Positions 57,687 through 64,000 of a stretch of DNA of 64,000 bases are shown here, one piece after another. Location of the stretch: NCBI GenBank assembly GCA_021772935.1, contig JAJFLA010000051.1, positions 1 through 64,000 of the forward strand, given 5' to 3'. The notes under the pieces are model-generated. The model was not told where the DNA came from. It searched no databases and saw only the letters and a program-made list of their open reading frames with translations. This DNA is from Gammaproteobacteria bacterium. Its GTDB lineage: Bacteria; Pseudomonadota; Gammaproteobacteria; Xanthomonadales; SZUA-36. Position numbers and translations under genes: made by a program. The first letter of the stretch is position 1. Every line of letters begins with the position of its first letter.

Positions 57687-58535
57687 ATGAGTGAAGATCA
57701 ATCGAGTAACGGTTCCGGGCCGAAAAGCTGGGTGGAGCGCATTGGTAAAGTGTTTTCATCCGAACCTCGGGATCGTGACGAACTGAAAGAACTGATTAAT
57801 GAGTCTTGTGAAAAGGGCATCCTCGATGCTGAAGCGGTTGCCATGATTGAAGGCGCGCTTGCGGTCTCCGAAATGCAGGTTCGTGATGCCATGGTGCCGC
57901 GTTCACACATGGTGGTTATTCCGCTGGAAATTCCGTTGGACGAGTTTCTGCCACTGGTGCTTGAATCCGGTCATTCACGTTTTCCGGTCATTGGTGAAGA
58001 TCGTGATGAAGTAGAAGGCATTCTGTTGGCCAAAGATTTGTTGCGCCACTATGCAGAAAATAGCGGCCCGCTAAACCTGAAGGCACTGGTCAGGCCCGCG
58101 GTCGTAATTCCTGAAAGCAAACGTCTGAATATGTTGTTAAGGGACTTCCGTGCCAGCCGCAATCACATGGCTATCGTGGTTGATGAATACGGTGGTGTGT
58201 CTGGTCTGATTACTATTGAGGATGTGCTAGAAGAAATCGTCGGTGAAATTGATGATGAGCATGATGAAGAGGAAGAGGCACCGATCAAACATTTGGGTAA
58301 AAATAATTACCAAATCAATGCGTTAGCCGAAGTTGAAGATTTTAATGAAGTGTTTCAATGTGATTTTAGCGATGAAGGTTACGATACCGTTGGTGGTCTG
58401 CTGCTAGCAGAGTTTGGCCGGGTTCCGGAGCAGAACGAGGAGGCAATCCTGGCAGAACGATTTCAATTCCGTGTTACCGCAGCCGATAATCGTCGCATTA
58501 TTATGCTGCAAATGAATGATCTTGGCGCGGAATAA
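57687..58535 (+). CDS. corC: CorC/YbeX CBS-domain protein
   Basis: A 282-residue cytosolic protein of the CorC family with two CBS domains ([38 protein letters not shown]; then [25 protein letters not shown]) and a C-terminal CorC_HlyC domain ([17 protein letters not shown]). It is linked to magnesium/cobalt efflux and ribosome homeostasis. No membrane domain, as usual for the short form. A 127-base gap after ybeY contains a small hairpin (ACAGGG/CCCTGT at 57617-57635). The start is chosen by family; the ATG at 57651 is also open. Confidence 0.93.
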   Translation: MSEDQSSNGSGPKSWVERIGKVFSSEPRDRDELKELINESCEKGILDAEAVAMIEGALAVSEMQVRDAMVPRSHMVVIPLEIPLDEFLPLVLESGHSRFPVIGEDRDEVEGILLAKDLLRHYAENSGPLNLKALVRPAVVIPESKRLNMLLRDFRASRNHMAIVVDEYGGVSGLITIEDVLEEIVGEIDDEHDEEEEAPIKHLGKNNYQINALAEVEDFNEVFQCDFSDEGYDTVGGLLLAEFGRVPEQNEEAILAERFQFRVTAADNRRIIMLQMNDLGAE

Positions 58536-58551
58536 TCCGCTGACTAACGAT

Positions 58552-59778
58552 ATGCTGGCCCGTTGTCCACGCGCTTGTTACTTGTTGCTGTGTTTTATCT
58601 GCTTGATCTGGTCTCAGGCTGGCTTTGCTGACGAGGTCGTCGAAATCCCGGCGGTTTCTGTCCAGGGCACTGAAGCCTGGTTGGTGACATTTGGCCCTGG
58701 TGAAATTTACTGGGAGCGATTTGGTCACAATGCCATCTGGTTGAGGGAACCGGCAGCTGGTCTGGACCATACTTTCAATTTTGGATATTTCGATTTTGAG
58801 CAGGAAGATTTTTTTCTGCGCTTTATCCGAGGTCGTATGCTTTATTTTTCTGTCGCACAACCAGCGATCCGGGAATTTGAGTTCTATCGGCAGGAAAATA
58901 GAAGTATCAGGGTTCAGAAGCTCAATTTGACCACCCTTCAGTACCAACGATTACGAGATTACCTGCTTCATGAGATCAAAGCGGAAAATCGTGATTACCA
59001 TTATGATTATTATCTCAATAATTGTTCAACGCGGGTCCGGGATGCTTTGGATATCGCCTTGGATGGTGCCTTGTCATTACGCGCCGAACTTGTACCTGCG
59101 AGTTTGAACTTCCGCGACCATACCCGTCGGCTGACGCAGATGCAATTCTGGTATTACCTTGGGCTGGAACTGAGTCTTGGTGCGCCAGTTGATCGGGTCG
59201 TTAACCGTTGGCAAGAGATGTTCATCCCGATGGTGGTTGCTGACGAAGTGGCCGCTATGCCCTTGGCGGCAAATGAAGCCGGAGAGCCATTGGTATCAAT
59301 TGATACGATGTTGTTTACTGCCACCACAGCCACACCGGCAGTCGCACCGGCCGCTATTTGGTATCGCTACCTGATTATGGGGCTGCTGGTGACAGGTCTT
59401 GCCTGGTTAAGTGGTAAATACATGCCGCAGACCTGGTTGACCGGTTTTTGTAACGCCTGGGTTTTGGTCAGCGCGACCATTGGTGCCTTACTTGTTGCAT
59501 TGTGGTTGTTAACCGATCATGAAGTCGCTCGAGCCAACGCCAATTTGTTGTTGTTCAACCCGTTGATCATACTGGCACTGCTACCAGCGCTACGACGGGT
59601 AGGGGCCGTGGTGCTGGCAGGTGGTGTTGTGACTGCCTACATATTGCTGTTGTTACCACAACACCAGTACAACCTTGATGTACTGGCCTTGATGACACCG
59701 GTAAACCTGGCGCTGGCTGCTGTCTTTATAGGTGACCGGCTTCAACCCCTCCGTAGTGACGGGGATGTTTCCACCTGA
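58552..59778 (+). CDS. DUF4105 exported membrane protein
   Basis: A 408-residue protein with a signal peptide (ending near QAGFA) and a periplasmic DUF4105 domain of about 200 residues. Typical are LVTFGPGEIYWERFGHNAIWLRE, FNFGYFDFEQEDFFLRFIRGRM and the catalytic-looking YLNNCSTRVRDALD, a Cys-His cysteine-hydrolase-like pattern. Four to five hydrophobic helices follow (from about residue 270). The Cys and His placement resembles NlpC/P60-like or Lnb folds, but no substrate is known. It starts 16 bases after corC, where Lnt is often found instead; I do not see lnt. Confidence 0.75.
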   Translation: MLARCPRACYLLLCFICLIWSQAGFADEVVEIPAVSVQGTEAWLVTFGPGEIYWERFGHNAIWLREPAAGLDHTFNFGYFDFEQEDFFLRFIRGRMLYFSVAQPAIREFEFYRQENRSIRVQKLNLTTLQYQRLRDYLLHEIKAENRDYHYDYYLNNCSTRVRDALDIALDGALSLRAELVPASLNFRDHTRRLTQMQFWYYLGLELSLGAPVDRVVNRWQEMFIPMVVADEVAAMPLAANEAGEPLVSIDTMLFTATTATPAVAPAAIWYRYLIMGLLVTGLAWLSGKYMPQTWLTGFCNAWVLVSATIGALLVALWLLTDHEVARANANLLLFNPLIILALLPALRRVGAVVLAGGVVTAYILLLLPQHQYNLDVLALMTPVNLALAAVFIGDRLQPLRSDGDVST

Positions 59779-59899
59779 AATACATCATCAAACCCGAGTG
59801 GTTAATACGGTAAATTACTTTGCTTCCAGTAACATATTTGGCTGGGTATCTTCGCACGTGTTTTTTGGGGGCCAGATTATGCCTTTGCTCTGGAATTGA

Positions 59900-60418
59900 T
59901 CAACCACCCACGTTCAACCAATGATCTTGTTGTAGCGTTTTAAGCTCGACTTCACCGTCAATGATCGAAATGACAATCATACGGTCATATTCGGATTCGT
60001 TCATGTCAGCGATTAAACAATCACATATCAAACGGGCTAGTTCCGGGATGGTGTTGCTGTGCCCGACGATTAGCGTGTTTTGTTGGTTTTCCAGCAGGTT
60101 TTCGACCAGATCAGCTTGATTACGAGGATCATAAATATTCAGTTGAAGTACCAGGCTGGAGAGTAAGGGTTTTGCGGTCTCACGGGTGCGTTTGAAATCA
60201 CTCGACCAGATTGTTTTGATGTCTTTGTCCTGCAATAAAATAGCCAATTGCATCGAACGCTTTTTGCCAGCGTCATTTAAAGCTGGGTCGTGGCTTCCAT
60301 CTGACTGTTTCTCGGCGTGACGAACGAGGTAGAGAGTGTGGCCGCTGTCTTGGTCTGATGCGCTCGCATTGCCAATCAGGCAACAGGCCAAAAAACACAG
60401 CAAAAGTCGAACCTGCAT
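59900..60418 (-). CDS. Exported SixA-like histidine phosphatase
   Basis: A 172-residue histidine-phosphatase superfamily protein with a signal peptide (MQVRLLLCFLACCLIGNASA). The catalytic RH pair is YLVRHAEKQ (R, H), with SDFKRTRETA supplying a further Arg and VGHSNTIPEL the second His. It is short, like SixA, but exported, so its substrate is probably an extracytoplasmic phosphoester rather than a phosphohistidine of a kinase. Its start is immediately next to the prfA stop codon. Confidence 0.82.
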   Translation of the reverse strand: MQVRLLLCFLACCLIGNASASDQDSGHTLYLVRHAEKQSDGSHDPALNDAGKKRSMQLAILLQDKDIKTIWSSDFKRTRETAKPLLSSLVLQLNIYDPRNQADLVENLLENQQNTLIVGHSNTIPELARLICDCLIADMNESEYDRMIVISIIDGEVELKTLQQDHWLNVGG

Positions 60419-61507
60419 TCAGTTTCCCAGTTCGGTCAGCAGTTCGATTTGATGTTCCTGAATCAGCGGCTCAATGATCATGTTAAGGCCGCCACCAAGC
60501 AACTCTTCGAGTTTGTAAAGGGTCAGGCCAATCCTGTGGTCAGTCACCCGTCCTTGTGGGAAATTGTAGGTGCGAATACGTTGAGAACGGTCGCCAGAAC
60601 CGACTTGCAGCTTGCGGTCTTCAGCCTGTTCGCGGGCTTGTTCGGCTTTTTCTTTTTCCAGCAAGCGCGCACTCAAAAGTGATAGGGCACGTGCTTTGTT
60701 CTTATGTTGAGAACGCTCATCCTGGCATTCGACGACCAGGCCTGTGGATAGATGCGTGATGCGGATGGCCGAGTCAGTGGTGTTGACATGCTGACCACCT
60801 GCGCCAGAGGCGCGAAAGGTATCGATTCTGATATCTGAGGTCTGAATGTCTACCCCTTCGATGCTTTCCCGTTCTGCCAGAATTGCAACGGTGCAGGCAG
60901 ATGTGTGGATGCGGCCCTGAGATTCAGTTTCAGGAACTCTTTGCACGCGGTGTGTTCCGGATTCAAATTTAAGTCTGGAATAGGCACCGTGGCCAATGAT
61001 GCGGGCAACAATTTCTTTGTACCCACCATGGTCGCCATTGCTGGTGTTGATGATTTCCATCTGCCACTTATTGTTTTCGACGTAACGGTGATACATACGA
61101 AACAGATCGCCAGCGAACAAGGCGGCCTCGTCGCCACCGGTGCCGGCTCGGATTTCCAGGAAAATATTGTTGTCATCGTCTGGATCTTTGGGCAGTAACA
61201 AGACATTCAGCTGTTCTTCCAATACTTGCTGTTGCTGTGTTGTCCTGGCGAGTTCTTCGCTGGCGAGTTCCTGTATTTCGGCATCCTGGTTTTTGAGCAG
61301 GCTCTGGGCTTCTGCTATGGACTGGCCAGCCTGTTGCCATTTTGCCCAGATAAGCACGACCGGTTCCAGTTGTGAGTATTCGACCGATAAATCACGAAAC
61401 CGGTTTTGGTCGAGCAGGATTTCTTGTGTGGCCAGCAGCATGGAAATTTCCTCATGCCGTTCTTGCACCTGGTGTAGCCGTGTGTATATTGAGGGCAACA
61501 GGCTCAC
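60419..61507 (-). CDS. prfA: Peptide chain release factor 1
   Basis: Recognises UAA and UAG and triggers peptide release. The 362 residues contain the anticodon-like PET in [10 protein letters not shown] (PxT motif) and the catalytic GGQ in [14 protein letters not shown]. The start is GTG, preceded by GGAAG inside the end of hemA; hemA and prfA are two bases apart. prmC is not the next gene, unlike in E. coli; an exported phosphatase follows. Confidence 0.96.
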   Translation of the reverse strand: MSLLPSIYTRLHQVQERHEEISMLLATQEILLDQNRFRDLSVEYSQLEPVVLIWAKWQQAGQSIAEAQSLLKNQDAEIQELASEELARTTQQQQVLEEQLNVLLLPKDPDDDNNIFLEIRAGTGGDEAALFAGDLFRMYHRYVENNKWQMEIINTSNGDHGGYKEIVARIIGHGAYSRLKFESGTHRVQRVPETESQGRIHTSACTVAILAERESIEGVDIQTSDIRIDTFRASGAGGQHVNTTDSAIRITHLSTGLVVECQDERSQHKNKARALSLLSARLLEKEKAEQAREQAEDRKLQVGSGDRSQRIRTYNFPQGRVTDHRIGLTLYKLEELLGGGLNMIIEPLIQEHQIELLTELGN

Positions 61508-61509
61508 GC

Positions 61510-62763
61510 TTAGTCTTCCGGTTCAAACAAACGGTTGGCTACTTTGAGCAGTTCATCATCCTGTTCTTCTGCAGCCTGACGCAATCGGGTGCTGGGCAGA
61601 TGCAGTATTCTCTTGGCCAGCGTATTCGCCAATTGTGTAATAACTTTCTCAAGGTCTTTGCCTGCCTGTATTTTTCGCAGTGCTTTTGAAACCAGTTCTT
61701 CGCTGTTCAGGCGGGCATGTTTGTGTAGGTTTTGTAAATAAACGGCAGCCCTTTGGCTGTTCAGCCAGCGCATGAACTCTTCTACCGAGTCGCTCACATC
61801 ACCACTGGCGGCTTCAGCTGCTTCGCTTCGTTTGGAGAGGTTTTTGTCAACCACCTTCTGTAGATCGTCAATCGTGTACAGGTACACGTTGCCAAGTTTG
61901 CCGACATCAGGGTGGATATCTCTGGGTACAGCGATATCGACCAAAAACATGGGTTGGTTTCGACGCAGTTTGAGTGCGGCTTTTACCGGCTCCAGGTGTA
62001 TGACGGGCTCCAGCGAGGCTGTAGAGCTGATTAGGATGTCGGCCTTATGTAATACCGTTGGTAAGTCGGCGAGCGAGACAGCGTGTGCACCGAATTGTTC
62101 AGCCAGTTCGGTCGCACGACCTACGCTGCGGTTGGCAATGATCAGACTTGAGAGACCTTTGTCGTGCAGGTGGCGACCGCATAACTCAACCATCTCGCCA
62201 GCACCGACCAGGATGACCGTCTTGCTGACCAGGTCTCCAAAAATCTGTTTCGCCAGCATAACGGTGGTGTATGCAACCGATACCGGGTGTTCACCAATGC
62301 CCGTTTTGCTACGAATTCGTTTGCCGGTGGCGAAGGCATGCTGAAAAAGCCGGTCGAGGACTTTTCCGACTCCACCGGCTTCGTGCGCCATTTGCCATGA
62401 TTCCTTTAGCTGGCCGACTATTTGTGATTCGCCAAGTACCAGTGATTCAAGCCCTCCTGCTACTCGAAACAGATGGCGCACTGCTTGCTCACGTTCGTGT
62501 ACATAACAGTGTGCATCCATTTCAACATCACTCAAACCGCCCTTGGCTTGTAGCCACTGGTGAACTTGTTCACGACTTTGTTTTGGGCCGATGGTGTAAA
62601 TTTCGGTCCGGTTGCAGGTGCTGACCACTACAACTTCTTCAATACCATCAAGTGCATGGAGTTTCTTGACCCGTTCTACATACTCGGTACGTGCGATAGC
62701 AATCCTCTCGCGGGTTTCGAGCGGTGCGGTGTGATGGCTGATTCCGGTGGCAAGCAGTGGCAT
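61510..62763 (-). CDS. hemA: Glutamyl-tRNA reductase
   Basis: First committed enzyme of tetrapyrrole synthesis by the C5 route: glutamyl-tRNA to glutamate-1-semialdehyde. The 417 residues carry the catalytic C50 in [16 protein letters not shown], the NADPH motif [27 protein letters not shown] and the C-terminal dimerisation helix. hemA-prfA is the classic order. Confidence 0.97.
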   Translation of the reverse strand: MPLLATGISHHTAPLETRERIAIARTEYVERVKKLHALDGIEEVVVVSTCNRTEIYTIGPKQSREQVHQWLQAKGGLSDVEMDAHCYVHEREQAVRHLFRVAGGLESLVLGESQIVGQLKESWQMAHEAGGVGKVLDRLFQHAFATGKRIRSKTGIGEHPVSVAYTTVMLAKQIFGDLVSKTVILVGAGEMVELCGRHLHDKGLSSLIIANRSVGRATELAEQFGAHAVSLADLPTVLHKADILISSTASLEPVIHLEPVKAALKLRRNQPMFLVDIAVPRDIHPDVGKLGNVYLYTIDDLQKVVDKNLSKRSEAAEAASGDVSDSVEEFMRWLNSQRAAVYLQNLHKHARLNSEELVSKALRKIQAGKDLEKVITQLANTLAKRILHLPSTRLRQAAEEQDDELLKVANRLFEPED

Positions 62764-62940
62764 GAGTAATGATTATCTTTTAAAGGCGCAGCGATTCTGC
62801 TTGCCAGTCAAGGGAATATCAAGTCGGAAATGGTTCAAATGTTGATTCAGTACCCAAAATTCATCATGGATCACGATCAGGGATTGGTTCACCGGCTGCA
62901 AGCAGTTATCCTTTGGTTTATGAATTATGACTATTGTTTC

Positions 62941-64000
62941 ATGAAATGGGTGCTGGGCGTGTTGATTTTCGTCATGTTATTGACGACAGCTTGTTCATCA
63001 GTGCAGAAATCATCATCCCGACCGGCAATAGATACTGCTTCCACGCCAGTGGAGTCCTTTGCCAGCGATGTCGCCGAGAGTGAATTACCGTCAACAGATC
63101 CAGATGTGATGTACCACGTTTTTTCTGCTGAAGTATTAGGTGCCGAAGGGGATTTCTCAGCTGCAGCGGCTGAATATCTGAAGGCAGCCCTGATATCTAA
63201 AGATCCTGAGATCGCTGAACGCGCTACTCAGGTCGCAGTTTCAGCCGGACAATGGCAGATGGTCGCACTGGCCTCTGATCGCTGGGCGACATTGGAACCC
63301 GAAAGTCTGGACGCACGGGAACTGGCTGCCGGATCAAGATTACGGGAAGGTGATTATGTGGGCGCTGAGTTCCAGCTTGCACGGATACTTGAACTTACCA
63401 AATTTGATCAGGCGCATGGTTGGCGCATGGTCGCGGCTTTGTTGGCACCTGCCAATGATCAGATCAGGGCAAAAAAAGTATTGGACAAGTTGCTGGATGA
63501 TTTCGATGCCAGATCAAATGTGGAGGCTCTGTTTGCCCGTAGCCAGCTTGCGGCACGTATCGGCAATCTGGATACGGCAACTGAATTGGTAGACCAGGCA
63601 ATCATCCTGCAGCCGAAAAGAGCGGATCTGTTGGCCTGGTCGGGTCGGTTGGCAGTTAACCTCGGCGACGACGCGCTCGCTTTGAAGCGCTACCGGCGAG
63701 CCTGGGAGGCAAGCTCTAAAAATCGACATATTGCCATGGCGTACGCAGAACTGTTAAAGCAGAACGAGGATCCCATCTCCGCACTGGCGGTTTTGGCACA
63801 GTTGCCCGATACACCTGATATGCGGTTTACCCGCATCGTCTTTGCTCTGGATGCGGGTGACAGGGACAGTGCAGAGACGCTATATTTGGGCTTTTCTGAA
63901 GCTCAATACGCAGAGGCCTCAGATACTGCTTTTCAGGCTGCACAAAGCGCGGAGTTACTTGGTTATCAGCGTGAGGCTATTGATTGGTACAAGCAGGTCA
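62941..64000 (+). CDS. TPR-repeat lipoprotein (partial, runs off the window)
   Basis: The frame stays open from 62941 to the edge, giving 353 codons without a stop. The N terminus MKWVLGVLIFVMLLTTACSS is a lipoprotein signal with lipobox LTTAC. The rest is Ala/Leu-rich and helical in the manner of TPRs, with units such as EGDFSAAAAEYLKAALISKDPEIA and GNLDTATELVDQAIILQPKR. A homologous TPR protein lies between hemA and lolB in Pseudomonas, so lolB is expected just beyond the window. Upstream ATGs at 62920 and further up are also in frame. Confidence 0.8.
   Translation, partial: MKWVLGVLIFVMLLTTACSSVQKSSSRPAIDTASTPVESFASDVAESELPSTDPDVMYHVFSAEVLGAEGDFSAAAAEYLKAALISKDPEIAERATQVAVSAGQWQMVALASDRWATLEPESLDARELAAGSRLREGDYVGAEFQLARILELTKFDQAHGWRMVAALLAPANDQIRAKKVLDKLLDDFDARSNVEALFARSQLAARIGNLDTATELVDQAIILQPKRADLLAWSGRLAVNLGDDALALKRYRRAWEASSKNRHIAMAYAELLKQNEDPISALAVLAQLPDTPDMRFTRIVFALDAGDRDSAETLYLGFSEAQYAEASDTAFQAAQSAELLGYQREAIDWYKQV

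Noticed and set aside
1-64000. tRNA, rRNA or CRISPR arrays
   Set aside because: I looked through the intergenic gaps for T-loop signatures and regularly spaced repeats and found none; the only regular repeats are coding (hvfA) or the listed elements.

Overview
The window is about 64 kb of a gammaproteobacterial chromosome of intermediate GC content. The clade call rests on conserved gene neighbourhoods: surE-pcm-yqaA-nlpD-rpoS, rnfABCDGE-nth, petABC-sspAB beside a DegS-type protease, miaB-ybeZ-ybeY-corC, hemA-prfA with a divergent TPR lipoprotein, and rlmE-ftsH-folP. Cytochrome bc1 together with Rnf suggests a respiring organism. I cannot name the genus from sequence alone, and I see no rRNA, tRNA or CRISPR.

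Layout. 1-3.3 kb: the end of a receiver-domain protein, then phosphoglycerate dehydrogenase and formate-tetrahydrofolate ligase (serine/one-carbon supply). 3.5-10.2 kb: a periplasmic phosphatase, a Trm112-like protein, purE-purK with a hydantoinase-B gene overlapping purK, RNase T, and a TraB/GumN protein. 10.3-13.6 kb: a periplasmic oxidoreductase set (TlpA-like thioredoxin, Tat-exported gluconate-dehydrogenase-subunit-3-like protein, GMC oxidoreductase, 67-aa ORF). 13.7-16.5 kb: a leftward four-gene HvfABCX/bufferin-type operon. It encodes a secreted Cys-repeat RiPP precursor, an MNIO (DUF692) enzyme, a DUF2063 partner and a DoxX membrane protein, and is probably a copper-related modified-peptide system. 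16.8-24.7 kb: nth, rnfEGDCBA and metG, all leftward. 24.9-38.6 kb: apbC, dcd, DegS-like protease, petABC, sspAB, DUF3301/Smr, surE-pcm-yqaA-nlpD-rpoS, DUF498, yhbY and rlmE. 38.7-41.5 kb: ftsH-folP.

41.5-49.1 kb is an accessory island placed between folP and glmM, which are neighbours in many relatives. It is flanked by an IS3-type transposase remnant on the left and an IS6-type remnant on the right. Inside are a rightward sigma-54 enhancer-binding regulator and a divergent leftward set of seven genes: a 70-aa protein, DUF1348, an exported isochorismatase-like hydrolase, DoxX, an exported alpha/beta hydrolase with an Asp nucleophile, an exported serine hydrolase and an FMN-binding PPOX protein. 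A near-consensus sigma-54 promoter precedes the seven genes, with a cluster of palindromic half-sites between it and the regulator. This is the best candidate for an undescribed system here.

49.1-64 kb: glmM, a small lipoprotein, a nitroreductase remnant, kbl-tdh (threonine to glycine), a sirtuin lacking most zinc cysteines, miaB-ybeZ-ybeY-corC, a DUF4105 protein, a SixA-like phosphatase, prfA, hemA, and the start of a TPR lipoprotein cut by the window edge. Two related REP-like inverted repeats occur, at 26.63 kb and 37.93 kb.
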